The notes under the pieces are model-generated. The model saw nothing but the letters and a program-made list of their open reading frames with translations. It searched no databases and was not told the origin of the DNA. A stretch of DNA of 64,000 nt, taken from contig VSNM01000022.1 of assembly GCA_009774245.1 (NCBI GenBank), forward strand, positions 1 through 64,000, written 5' to 3'. This document shows, in pieces, positions 15,217 to 23,653 of the stretch. Source of the stretch: Lachnospiraceae bacterium. GTDB taxonomy: Bacteria > Bacillota > Clostridia > Lachnospirales > Lachnospiraceae. Position 1 is the first letter of the stretch; each line of letters begins with the position of its first letter. Position numbers and translations under genes: made by a program.

Positions 15217-17586
15217 ATGTTTCAGGTTATTAAGAGGGATGGCAGCGAGGCTGCGTTTTGTCTGGACAAGATCGGCGGGGCGATCATCAAGGCGTTCAAT
15301 GCGACACAGATGCAGTTTAATCAGGATATCATCGATCTGCTCGCGCTGCGGGTGACAGCGGATATCCAGGGGAAGATAAAGGACGGCAAGGCCCATGTGG
15401 AAGATATTCAGGACAGCGTGGAGAAGGTTCTGGAGCAGGCAGGTTATACGGAGGCTGCCAAGGCGTTTATCCTCTACAGGAAGCAGCGGGAGAAGATGCG
15501 CAATATGAAGTCCACGATACTCGACTACAAGGAGGTTGTGGACAGCTATGTGAAGGTGGAGGACTGGCGCGTGAAGGAGAACTCGACGGTCACGTACTCT
15601 GTCGGCGGCCTGATACTCTCCAATTCCGGAGCAGTGACGGCAAATTACTGGCTCTCTGAGATTTACGATGAGGAGATTGCCAGCGCGCACAGAAATGCGG
15701 ACATTCATATTCACGATCTGTCCATGCTCACGGGATACTGCGCAGGCTGGTCCCTGAAACAACTGATCAGGGAGGGACTCGGCGGCATTACAGGCAAGAT
15801 CACGTCAGCGCCGGCAAAGCATCTGTCTGTGCTCTGCAACCAGATGGTGAATTTCCTTGGCATTATGCAGAATGAATGGGCAGGTGCACAGGCATTTTCC
15901 TCCTTTGACACGTATCTTGCGCCCTTTGTGAAAGCGGACAACCTGTCCTATCCGGAGGTCAAGAAATGCGTTGAGGCGTTTATCTACGGCGTCAACACTC
16001 CGAGCCGCTGGGGGACGCAGGCGCCGTTTAGCAACATCACGCTGGACTGGACAGTTCCCAATGATCTGGCGAATCTGCCGGCGATCGTGGGCGGGGTGGA
16101 GATGGACTTCACCTACGGCGACTGCAAGGCGGAGATGGACATGGTCAACAAGGCGTTTATCGAGACGATGATCGAGGGCGACGCCAATGGCAGGGGATTT
16201 CAGTATCCGATTCCGACATATTCCATAACACGTGATTTCGACTGGTCGGACACAGAAAACAACCGACTGTTATTTGAAATGACCGCGAAGTATGGAACGC
16301 CTTATTTTTCAAATTATATCAACTCTGACATGGAACCCTCCGACGTCCGCAGCATGTGCTGCAGACTGCGGCTTGACCTGCGGGAGCTGCGCAAAAAAAC
16401 AGGTGGTTTTTTTGGCTCGGGGGAGAGTACGGGAAGCGTGGGCGTCGTCACGATCAATCTGCCGCGCATCGCGTATCTGGCGTCGGACGAGGCGGATTTC
16501 TACAGGCGTCTTGACCGGCTGATGGACATCAGCGCCCGCTCGCTCAAGATCAAGCGGAATGTGATCTCAAGGTTGTTGGAGGAGGGGCTTTATCCATATA
16601 CAAAGCGTTATCTGGGTAAATTTGACAATCACTTCTCGACGATCGGACTGATCGGGATGAACGAGGCGGGGCTCAACGCGAAGTGGCTCAGGGCGGATCT
16701 CTCCCACAGGGAGACGCAGCAGTTTGCCAAAGAGGTGCTCAACCACATGAGGGAGCGTCTGTCCGACTATCAGGAGCAGTACGGCGATCTGTACAACCTT
16801 GAGGCGACGCCGGCGGAGAGCACGACCTACAGGCTCGCAAAGCATGATAAGGAGAAGTATAGCGATATCATCACGGCGGGGTATGAGGGGGATAAGCCCT
16901 ATTATACCAACTCGTCCCATCTGCCGGTCGATTACACGACGGATATCTTTGACGCGCTTGACATCCAGGATGAGCTGCAGACGCTCTACACATCAGGAAC
17001 GGTGTTCCACGCGTTTCTGGGTGAGAAGCTTCCGGACTGGAAAGCGGCGGCAAATCTTGTGCGCACCATCGCTGAAAATTATAAACTGCCGTACTATACT
17101 ATGTCGCCGACCTATTCGATCTGTAGTGAGCACGGTTATCTGACAGGGGAACAGAAGGTGTGCCCGAAGTGCGGGAGGGCGACAGAGGTCTACAGCCGTA
17201 TCACGGGTTATTACAGACCGGTGCAGAACTGGAATGACGGGAAGCTGCAGGAGTATCAGAACCGCACGGAGTACAGGATGGGAAACAATATCAGCAGGAT
17301 CGGAGGAGTCAGACAGGCGGAGCAGACGCCGGCACAGGTCGGGAAGGGCAGCACGTACCTGTTCACGACAAAGACCTGCCCGAACTGCTCGCTGGCAAAG
17401 AAATATCTGCAGAATGTGGACTATACGATCGTTGATGCGGAGGAAAATATGGAGCTTGCAGTCAAATACGGGGTGCGTCAGGCGCCAACTCTTGTAATTG
17501 TGGCTGGACAATCACAGCAAAAGTATGTTAATGTATCTAATATAAGGAAGTACGCTGAGCTGCTGCAGCAAAATAAAGTAGTATAA
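15217..17586 (+). CDS. nrdD: Anaerobic ribonucleoside-triphosphate reductase with C-terminal redoxin domain
   Basis: This 789-residue class III reductase converts ribonucleoside triphosphates to deoxyribonucleotides by a glycyl radical. Residues 1-95 form an ATP-cone. The barrel follows, then a metal site 'SICSEHG' (Cys636) and 'CPKCG' (Cys649, Cys652), then the radical motif 'RITGYYRPV' with Gly664. After a 45-residue linker, residues about 712-789 form a glutaredoxin/thioredoxin-like domain with 'KTCPNCSLA' (Cys721, Cys724) and the cis-proline motif 'RQAPTL'. Most NrdD proteins end soon after the radical site. The activase gene nrdG is not next to it; pyrF follows after 17 bases. The ATG at 15217 follows GTGAAGGAG. 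Confidence 0.95.
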   Translation: MFQVIKRDGSEAAFCLDKIGGAIIKAFNATQMQFNQDIIDLLALRVTADIQGKIKDGKAHVEDIQDSVEKVLEQAGYTEAAKAFILYRKQREKMRNMKSTILDYKEVVDSYVKVEDWRVKENSTVTYSVGGLILSNSGAVTANYWLSEIYDEEIASAHRNADIHIHDLSMLTGYCAGWSLKQLIREGLGGITGKITSAPAKHLSVLCNQMVNFLGIMQNEWAGAQAFSSFDTYLAPFVKADNLSYPEVKKCVEAFIYGVNTPSRWGTQAPFSNITLDWTVPNDLANLPAIVGGVEMDFTYGDCKAEMDMVNKAFIETMIEGDANGRGFQYPIPTYSITRDFDWSDTENNRLLFEMTAKYGTPYFSNYINSDMEPSDVRSMCCRLRLDLRELRKKTGGFFGSGESTGSVGVVTINLPRIAYLASDEADFYRRLDRLMDISARSLKIKRNVISRLLEEGLYPYTKRYLGKFDNHFSTIGLIGMNEAGLNAKWLRADLSHRETQQFAKEVLNHMRERLSDYQEQYGDLYNLEATPAESTTYRLAKHDKEKYSDIITAGYEGDKPYYTNSSHLPVDYTTDIFDALDIQDELQTLYTSGTVFHAFLGEKLPDWKAAANLVRTIAENYKLPYYTMSPTYSICSEHGYLTGEQKVCPKCGRATEVYSRITGYYRPVQNWNDGKLQEYQNRTEYRMGNNISRIGGVRQAEQTPAQVGKGSTYLFTTKTCPNCSLAKKYLQNVDYTIVDAEENMELAVKYGVRQAPTLVIVAGQSQQKYVNVSNIRKYAELLQQNKVV

Positions 17587-17603
17587 TAACGTGGAGGTGG
17601 CAG

Positions 17604-18593
17604 ATGATTGATAAGCTGATAGAGAAGATTCAGAAGACAGGGGCGCCGATCGTGGTGGGACTCGATCCGACGATGAAGTTTGTGCCGGACCATATCAGGA
17701 AGGCGGCCTTTGAGGAGAAGGGCGAGACGCTGGAGGGGGCGGCGGAGGCGATCTGGCTGTTTAACAAGGCGATCGTTGACAAGACGTATGACCTGATTCC
17801 GGCAGTCAAGCCACAGATCGCCATGTACGAACAGTTTGGCATACCGGGGCTGGCGGCATACAAGAAGACAGTCGACTACTGCAGGGAAAAAGGGCTTGTG
17901 GTGATCGGCGATGTCAAGAGAGGGGATATCGGTTCAACCTCGGCGGCATACGCGGCAGCGCATCTGGGCAAGGTGCAGGTGGGCAGCCAGTCGTGCACAG
18001 TCTTTGATGAGGACTTTGCGACAGTCAACCCGTATCTGGGCTCCGATGGCGTTCAGCCGTTTATCGATGTGTGCCGGGAGGAAAAGAAGGGGATTTTTGT
18101 TCTGGTAAAGACTTCCAATCCGAGCAGCGGGGAGTTTCAGGATCAGCTGGTGCAGACCGGCGTCACAGCAGGCGCGGCAGGCGACGGCATCGGAGGAGTG
18201 ACGTTTTCAGATAAACCACTCTACGAGGTAGTCGGCGGGAAGGTAGCCGAGTGGGGTGAGCAGCTCATGGGCGAGAAGGGCTACAGCTATATCGGCGCGG
18301 TCGTGGGCGCTACTTATCCAGAGCAGGGCAGGGTGCTGCGCAGCGTGATGCCAAAGTCCTTTATCCTTGTGCCGGGCTATGGTGCACAGGGCGGTACAGG
18401 AAAAGATCTGATACACTTTTTTGATGAGAACCGGCTGGGTGCGATCGTCAACTCTTCAAGGGGAATCATCGCAGCATACCAGAATGAGAAGTACAGCAGG
18501 TTCGGTCCGGTAAACTTTGCGGATGCTTCCAGGCAGGCGGTGATCGACATGATCACGGATATCGACCAGGCGTTTGCAGACGCGGGTATGTAA
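17604..18593 (+). CDS. pyrF: Orotidine-5'-phosphate decarboxylase
   Basis: This 329-residue protein is the longer clostridial/actinobacterial type of OMP decarboxylase: 'IVVGLDPTMKFVP' at residues 16-28, 'VIGDVKRGDIGSTSAAYA' with the catalytic D-K-x-x-D array (about 100-115), and 'PGYGAQGGTGKDL' phosphate-binding loop (about 255-267). It makes UMP in the last step of pyrimidine synthesis. The ATG follows GTGGAGGTGG. The gene lies between nrdD and pyrE, which together deal with nucleotide supply; the three are probably co-transcribed. Confidence 0.94.
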   Translation: MIDKLIEKIQKTGAPIVVGLDPTMKFVPDHIRKAAFEEKGETLEGAAEAIWLFNKAIVDKTYDLIPAVKPQIAMYEQFGIPGLAAYKKTVDYCREKGLVVIGDVKRGDIGSTSAAYAAAHLGKVQVGSQSCTVFDEDFATVNPYLGSDGVQPFIDVCREEKKGIFVLVKTSNPSSGEFQDQLVQTGVTAGAAGDGIGGVTFSDKPLYEVVGGKVAEWGEQLMGEKGYSYIGAVVGATYPEQGRVLRSVMPKSFILVPGYGAQGGTGKDLIHFFDENRLGAIVNSSRGIIAAYQNEKYSRFGPVNFADASRQAVIDMITDIDQAFADAGM

Positions 18594-18630
18594 GGATTTC
18601 CAGATAAAAAATACGGAGGTAAAGGGGAAG

Positions 18631-19305
18631 ATGGAACAATACAAGAAGGAATTTATTGAGTTTATGGTTGACAGCGATGTGCTGAAATTTGGTGAGTTTA
18701 CGTTAAAAAGCGGCAGAAAATCCCCGTTTTTCATGAACGCGGGAGCCTATGTCACCGGCTCGCAGCTCAGAAGGCTGGGAGAGTACTACGCGAAGGCAAT
18801 CTATGACAACTACGGCGCGGATTTTGACGTGCTCTTTGGGCCGGCATACAAGGGGATTCCGCTCTCTGTCGCGACGGCGATCGCTTTCAGCGAGCTGTAT
18901 CACAAGGAGGTCCGGTACTGTTCTAACAGAAAAGAAGTCAAAGATCACGGCGATGTGGGTATCCTTCTTGGAAGCAGCTTAAATGACGGTGACAGGGTTG
19001 TCATTATAGAGGATGTCACGACTTCCGGGAAGTCAATCGAGGAGACGTTTCCCATCTTAAGGGAACAGGCAAACGTGGATGTCGTGGGACTGATGGTGAG
19101 CCTGAACCGGCAGGAGCGCGGCAGGACACAGCAAAATGCGCTTGCGGAGCTCCGTGAGATCTACGGTATCGAGACGGGGGCGATCGTCACGATGGAGGAG
19201 GTTGTGGAATATTTGTATAACAAGACCTATAACGGCAGAGTGCTCATTGACGATAAGATGAAGGAAGCGATCGATGCGTATTATGCGCAGTACGGGGCGA
19301 AGTAG
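18631..19305 (+). CDS. pyrE: Orotate phosphoribosyltransferase
   Basis: This 224-residue protein has the PyrE features 'FGEFTLKSGRKSPFF' near the N-terminus, 'LFGPAYKGIPLSVATA', 'RKEVKDHGD' flexible loop and the PRPP-binding motif 'VVIIEDVTTSGKSIEE' (about 127-142). It joins orotate to PRPP, the step before PyrF. The ATG at 18631 follows GGAGGTAAAGGGG; the in-frame ATG at 18574 lies inside pyrF and is not used. It starts 37 bases after pyrF. Confidence 0.95.
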   Translation: MEQYKKEFIEFMVDSDVLKFGEFTLKSGRKSPFFMNAGAYVTGSQLRRLGEYYAKAIYDNYGADFDVLFGPAYKGIPLSVATAIAFSELYHKEVRYCSNRKEVKDHGDVGILLGSSLNDGDRVVIIEDVTTSGKSIEETFPILREQANVDVVGLMVSLNRQERGRTQQNALAELREIYGIETGAIVTMEEVVEYLYNKTYNGRVLIDDKMKEAIDAYYAQYGAK

Positions 19306-19344
19306 GGAAGCTGATAATGTTTGATTTTGAAATGGAGGACTGGG

Positions 19345-19497
19345 ATGGAAGAGAGAGTATATAAGGCAATGGGACGTGCAGGCACGCTCTCAATCGTGCT
19401 GGGAGTGGTATCGATCGTCGTGGGAATGACGAGCGGCGTGATGCTTTTGATCAGCGGCGGAAGGCTTCTGGCGGGCAAATCAAAGATATTATTTTAG
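19345..19497 (+). CDS. Small single-pass membrane protein, 50 residues
   Basis: ATG at 19345 follows ATGGAGGACTGGG and opens a 50-codon frame ending TAG at 19495-19497. The product has a charged start (MEERVYKAMGR), a long hydrophobic stretch of glycine, valine and isoleucine (about residues 13-38), then 'GGRLLAGKSKILF'. It is close behind pyrE and ahead of another membrane gene. Function is unknown. The clear ribosome-binding site and coding-like codon use support it as a real gene. Confidence 0.6.
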   Translation: MEERVYKAMGRAGTLSIVLGVVSIVVGMTSGVMLLISGGRLLAGKSKILF

Positions 19498-19506
19498 AGG
19501 GTAGGC

Positions 19507-19530
19507 TGGGCATTTCATACGGAATGCCCA
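19507..19530 (+). terminator. Hairpin after the pyrE group
   Basis: TGGGCATT (19507-19514) pairs with AATGCCCA (19523-19530) around an eight-base loop, followed by only three T's. It may be a weak terminator or a processing site between the small membrane gene and the next one. Confidence 0.4.
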
Positions 19531-19555
19531 TTTCCATGGGACAAGAGGGGTGAAA

Positions 19556-19882
19556 ATGTTTCGGATTTTTGGCAGGGAAGGGTATATTTTTACAGATAAG
19601 AAAAATCCTAAGTGGGGTATCATGTCGACGATACTGGGACTGATCGCGGGTGTTTCGATCGGTCTGGCGATCCATCGGACCTACCTGAATCAGGGAGCAG
19701 CGCTCATGCAGTATGGCGCGGTGGTGCTTCTGGCCATGTTTTACGCAGCAGCAGGGCTGGTCCTGGGGATACGTTCCCTGATGGAGAAGGATATTTTCCG
19801 GATTTTTCCGGTTATGGGCATTTTTCTGAATGCGCTTACAGTGATAGCGAGTGGAATCATATTGTATTTAGGGGTGATTTGA
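19556..19882 (+). CDS. Small three-pass membrane protein
   Basis: This 108-residue protein has a short basic N-terminus with 'IFTDKKNPKWG', then three hydrophobic helices at about 22-40, 48-70 and 82-106. The ATG at 19556 follows AGAGGGG; the GTG at 19550 would overlap that site. The stop at 19882 touches the start of the M29-like peptidase gene at 19884, suggesting translational coupling. I do not recognise the family with certainty. Confidence 0.6.
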   Translation: MFRIFGREGYIFTDKKNPKWGIMSTILGLIAGVSIGLAIHRTYLNQGAALMQYGAVVLLAMFYAAAGLVLGIRSLMEKDIFRIFPVMGIFLNALTVIASGIILYLGVI

Positions 19883-19883
19883 G

Positions 19884-21986
19884 ATGAAAGTTTTAAGGGA
19901 AAGATACGAGCTCTCCTGCAGCAGAATCAGCGAGATCGCTGCGGCACAGGAGGTGGCGGAGGAATACAAGGATTATTTTAAGAAGGTGGCGGAGTTTATC
20001 CTGCTGGTGGTAAAGGCCTGTGACGATAGAGACAGGCCTGCGGACATAGAAAACATAGAAATAGAAAACATAGAAATAGAAGAGCTGCGTGCGGAAAACA
20101 GGGCATTGTATGAAGATATTCTGGATGCGCGCTACGAGCAAAGCTATGCCAATCCGACCTACATCTGTGAGAAGTACGGATTGGATATGGGGAGACTTCT
20201 GGCATTTTTGTACGCGGAGATCAGGGCGATGATCCCGTATGCTTTTGAGCAGGCGCTCGAGGATCTGGTGATTCGCATGGAACTTTTTGTGGAGATCTAC
20301 AATGCGTTTGCCTACACGCAGTCCGAGGCAGAGCTGCTCACCCTGCCCGAGAAGGCTGCGGTTCCAAACACAAATGACATCAGGGACACGCTGTACTGGT
20401 TTGTGAGCGACTATTCCGAGACGGCGTCCGGCAGCAGGGTGCGCAGCCTTGTCGATGCGGACTGCGACTTTGCGGTCAGGATTGTGGAGGACAGTGATCT
20501 GAATGATCTGCGTTATCTGTACCGGTATGGCGAGTATGTGTCGCCGGATGTGGAGCGGATGGCGCAGTACCTCAATTCCCTGCCGGATGAACGCATTCAG
20601 CTGATGGCGGATACGTACACGGAAGGTTACCGCATCGGCTTTGAGAAGGCGCATATCGATCTTGGAAAAAAGGAAACAGTCGACCTTCACTATATGCTCG
20701 GCTTTGAGCGCGTGGTGCGGGCTGCGATCGCAAATTTCGCAAAGATGGGGTTGAAACCGACGATCTATCGCTGCGAGAACAATATTTTTGGCAAGTCCGT
20801 CGTGCGCAAAAAAGGATATTTCGGGGCGGATGCCAACAAACAATATCTGTATGACCATAAGGATGACATCGCGCTGTTTCTTGACAAAAAGCTTGTAAAG
20901 AGAAAGCTTGAGGTGCTCAGGACGGCATACGAGGCAGTGAAGGAGAAGGCGGCAGTATATGCGGGACCGGCGGTCATCGAGGTGTTTGGCGAGCATCCGT
21001 TTGCGCCGGCAGTGAAGGATGAGGCGTGCAGCCTGGATGCGGGGCAGCAGAAGCTCTCGGCGGAGTTGAAGGGGGCGTCGCAGGACATTATCAGCAGCTA
21101 TATCAACGAGGAGGAGAGAAGCTTCACGATCATCGCGTTTCCGGTTCCGAGCATCGGGGAGCGCTTTGTGGAGATTTTTGATGAGACGATCAGGCTCAAT
21201 ACGCTTGATTATAAGACCTACGAGCGCATCCAGGCAACGCTTATCGATACGCTCAACAAGGCAGTGTATGTGGAGATCAAGGGGATGAATGGCAACAGGA
21301 CTGATCTGCGTGTGGCGCTTTATCCGCTGTCTGATCCCGACAGGGAGTCGATCTTTGAGAACTGTGTCGCGGATGTCAACATTCCTGTCGGCGAAGTGTT
21401 CACCTCGCCGGTGCTCGAGGGAACAAACGGAAAGCTTCACGTCAGCCGCGTATTTCTGAATGAGCTGGAGTATCATGGGCTGGAGATTGATTTCAAGGAT
21501 GGCATGATCGCGGATTACACCTGCACGAATTTTGACTCTGAGGAGAAGAATAGGGATTACATCAGGGCGAACGTGTTGTATCACTATGATTCGCTTCCGA
21601 TGGGAGAGTTTGCGATCGGTACGAACACGACGGCATACATGACGGCAAAGAAGTATGACATTGCCAATTTGTTCCCGATCTTGATCGCGGAGAAGACAGG
21701 GCCGCACTTTGCAGTCGGCGATACCTGTTATTCGAGGAGCGAGGAGGTCAAGGTCTACAATGAGGACGGGAAGGAGGTCGTGGCCAGGGATAATTCTATC
21801 TCGGCATTGAGAAAGACAGAGCCCTCGAAGGCTTATTTTGCCTGCCACACCGACATCACGATACCGTATGACGAGCTGGGCTCCATCATCGCGTACAGCA
21901 AGGCGGGCGACGCGTACCCTATCATCGAGAACGGCAGGTTTGTGCTGGCAGGGACAGAGGAGCTGAATGAGCCCTTTGACCGCTAA
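19884..21986 (+). CDS. M29-type (AmpS/AmpT-like) aminopeptidase with long N-terminal region
   Basis: The C-terminal part of this 700-residue protein keeps the metal and catalytic landmarks of M29 aminopeptidases in order: 'IPVGEVFTSP' (Glu504), 'LPMGEFAIGTNT' (Glu575), 'GPHFAVGDTCY' (His608, Tyr616) and 'CHTDITIP' (His655, Asp657). Spacing is similar to but slightly longer than AmpS. Ordinary M29 enzymes have about 410 residues; here some 300 extra N-terminal residues are helical with no recognised domain. It is probably a cobalt- or zinc-dependent aminopeptidase acting on peptides in the cytosol; no signal peptide is seen. Residues about 55-66 are an IENIE repeat encoded by a 15-base tandem repeat. 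The start lies one base after the previous stop. Confidence 0.72.
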   Translation: MKVLRERYELSCSRISEIAAAQEVAEEYKDYFKKVAEFILLVVKACDDRDRPADIENIEIENIEIEELRAENRALYEDILDARYEQSYANPTYICEKYGLDMGRLLAFLYAEIRAMIPYAFEQALEDLVIRMELFVEIYNAFAYTQSEAELLTLPEKAAVPNTNDIRDTLYWFVSDYSETASGSRVRSLVDADCDFAVRIVEDSDLNDLRYLYRYGEYVSPDVERMAQYLNSLPDERIQLMADTYTEGYRIGFEKAHIDLGKKETVDLHYMLGFERVVRAAIANFAKMGLKPTIYRCENNIFGKSVVRKKGYFGADANKQYLYDHKDDIALFLDKKLVKRKLEVLRTAYEAVKEKAAVYAGPAVIEVFGEHPFAPAVKDEACSLDAGQQKLSAELKGASQDIISSYINEEERSFTIIAFPVPSIGERFVEIFDETIRLNTLDYKTYERIQATLIDTLNKAVYVEIKGMNGNRTDLRVALYPLSDPDRESIFENCVADVNIPVGEVFTSPVLEGTNGKLHVSRVFLNELEYHGLEIDFKDGMIADYTCTNFDSEEKNRDYIRANVLYHYDSLPMGEFAIGTNTTAYMTAKKYDIANLFPILIAEKTGPHFAVGDTCYSRSEEVKVYNEDGKEVVARDNSISALRKTEPSKAYFACHTDITIPYDELGSIIAYSKAGDAYPIIENGRFVLAGTEELNEPFDR
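20046..20081 (+). repeat. 15-bp tandem repeat in M29-like gene
   Basis: ATAGAAAACATAGAA occurs twice in direct succession (20046-20060, 20061-20075) and starts a third time. The unit is five codons (IENIE), so copy-number change would keep the frame. It lies in the N-terminal helical region of the peptidase. Confidence 0.85.
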
Positions 21987-22021
21987 AGATGATTAAATTT
22001 GTTGAAATTTAGAATTATTTG

Positions 22022-22050
22022 TTGACGTTTGAAGGTAATGTTTGTAAACT
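22022..22050 (+). promoter_or_regulatory. Promoter of the purEMND cluster
   Basis: TTGACG (22022-22027) and TAAACT (22045-22050) are 17 bases apart, 47 bases before the purE start. No purine riboswitch or clear PurR-type site is seen between them and purE. Confidence 0.5.
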
Positions 22051-22097
22051 ATAAGGAGCTAGAGGTAAAAGTAAAGCAAGATACTGGGAGGTTCGCT

Positions 22098-22607
22098 ATG
22101 GCACAGGTTGGTATTGTGATGGGCTCTGATTCGGATATGCCCGTCATGGCAAAGGCAGCAGATGTATTGGAGGAGCTCGGTGTTTCCTATGAGATGAAGA
22201 TTATCTCGGCGCACAGGGAGCCGGATGTGTTTTTTGAGTATGCGAGGACTGCGGAGGAGAGAGGGTTTCAGGTGATCATCGCCGGGGCGGGCATGGCAGC
22301 CCATCTGCCGGGAATGTGCGCCGCGATTTTTCCGCTACCGGTCATCGGCATTCCGATGCACACGTCATCGCTCGGCGGGCGCGATTCGCTGTATTCTATC
22401 GTGCAGATGCCGTCGGGCATTCCCGTGGCGACCGTGGCGATCAACGGCGGTGCCAATGCCGGTCTGCTCGCGGCGAAGATTCTCGCGACGTCGGACAGCA
22501 GCCTGCTTGCAAGGCTCAAGGAGTACTCCGCGAAGCTGCGGGAGCAGGTTATGGCAAAGGATGCAAGGCTGCAGGAGATCGGATATCAGGAATATCTCGG
22601 AAAATGA
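22098..22607 (+). CDS. purE: N5-carboxyaminoimidazole ribonucleotide mutase
   Basis: This 169-residue class I PurE has 'VGIVMGSDSDMPVM' (residues 4-17), 'IISAHREPD' (about 40-48) with the active-site histidine, 'AGAGMAAHLPGM' and 'HTSSLGGRDSLYSIVQMP'. It converts N5-CAIR to CAIR in purine synthesis; the ATP-dependent partner PurK is not in the window. The ATG at 22098 follows TGGGAGG; the longer frame upstream starts inside the promoter region. It is first in a purE-M-N-D run. Confidence 0.95.
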   Translation: MAQVGIVMGSDSDMPVMAKAADVLEELGVSYEMKIISAHREPDVFFEYARTAEERGFQVIIAGAGMAAHLPGMCAAIFPLPVIGIPMHTSSLGGRDSLYSIVQMPSGIPVATVAINGGANAGLLAAKILATSDSSLLARLKEYSAKLREQVMAKDARLQEIGYQEYLGK

Positions 22608-22627
22608 TTCAGAACAGGGGGAAAACT

Positions 22628-23653
22628 ATGGATTACAAGAACGCAGGTGTGGATATTGAGGCCGGATATCAGTCGGTGGAGCTCATGAAGAAATACGTGA
22701 AGGAGACGATGCGTCCGGAAGTGCTCGGAGGGATCGGAGGCTTCTCGGGAGCTTTCTCTATGGAAAAGATCAAGAACATGGAAAAGCCGACGCTTGTCTC
22801 AGGCACGGACGGGGTTGGTACCAAGATTAAGCTTGCCTTTTTGATGGATCGGCATGATACGGTTGGCATCGACTGTGTGGCGATGTGTGTTAATGACATT
22901 GCCTGTGCGGGCGGTGAACCATTATTTTTCCTGGATTATATTGCCTGTGGGAAGAATGAGCCGACCAAGATCGCGATGATCGTAAAGGGTGTGGCCGAAG
23001 GGTGTAAGCAGTGCGGTGCGGCGCTGATCGGCGGCGAGACAGCGGAGCATCCGGGGCTGATGCCGGAGGATGAGTACGACCTTGCGGGGTTTGCGGTGGG
23101 TGTGGTTGACGAGAAGGACCTGATCACGGGCGCAGGACTCAGGGCGGGCGATAAGCTGATCGGCATTGCGTCGAGCGGTGTGCACAGCAACGGCTTTTCT
23201 CTGATCAGAAAAGTGTTTGAGATGACAAAGGAGAGCCTGGACACATATTACGACGAGCTGGGCGGAACACTTGGCGAGATATTGCTCAAGCCCACGATTA
23301 TCTATGTAAACGCGTTAAAGAGCATCAAGGACAGCGGTGTCACGATCAAGGCGTGCAGTCACATCACGGGCGGCGGGTTTTATGAGAATGTGCCGAGAAT
23401 GCTTCATGACGGCGTACATGCGGTGATCCGAAAGGACAGCTATGAGGTTCCGGCTATATTCAGGCTGCTGCAGAGCAAGGGCGGTATTGACGAGCACATG
23501 ATGTACAATACATACAACATGGGAATCGGTATGATTGTGGCGGTCGACGCAGCGGATGCAGACAGGACGATGGAGGCAGTCAGGGCAGCGGGCGAGACCT
23601 GTTATGTGATCGGTGAGATCAGGGATGGCGAAAAGGGAGTAACGATATGCTGA
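22628..23653 (+). CDS. purM: Phosphoribosylformylglycinamidine cyclo-ligase (AIR synthetase)
   Basis: This 341-residue protein matches PurM along its length: 'YKNAGVDIEAGYQSVELMKK' start, 'LVSGTDGVGTKIKLA' (about 57-71), 'CVNDIACAGGEPLFFLDY', 'GGETAEHPGLMPEDEYDLAG' and 'IASSGVHSNGFSLIRKV'. It closes the imidazole ring to give AIR using ATP. The ATG at 22628 lies 20 bases after purE behind CAGGGGG. Its last seven bases overlap the purN start, so translation is likely coupled. Confidence 0.96.
   Translation: MDYKNAGVDIEAGYQSVELMKKYVKETMRPEVLGGIGGFSGAFSMEKIKNMEKPTLVSGTDGVGTKIKLAFLMDRHDTVGIDCVAMCVNDIACAGGEPLFFLDYIACGKNEPTKIAMIVKGVAEGCKQCGAALIGGETAEHPGLMPEDEYDLAGFAVGVVDEKDLITGAGLRAGDKLIGIASSGVHSNGFSLIRKVFEMTKESLDTYYDELGGTLGEILLKPTIIYVNALKSIKDSGVTIKACSHITGGGFYENVPRMLHDGVHAVIRKDSYEVPAIFRLLQSKGGIDEHMMYNTYNMGIGMIVAVDAADADRTMEAVRAAGETCYVIGEIRDGEKGVTIC

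Noticed and set aside
19893..21848. 651-codon antisense frame in the M29-like gene
   Set aside because: The composition (many R, L, H) is typical of a reverse-complement shadow, and the forward frame has family motifs and a coupled start.
21987..22097. Possible purine riboswitch before purE
   Set aside because: None of the conserved purine-aptamer blocks is present; only a promoter is seen.
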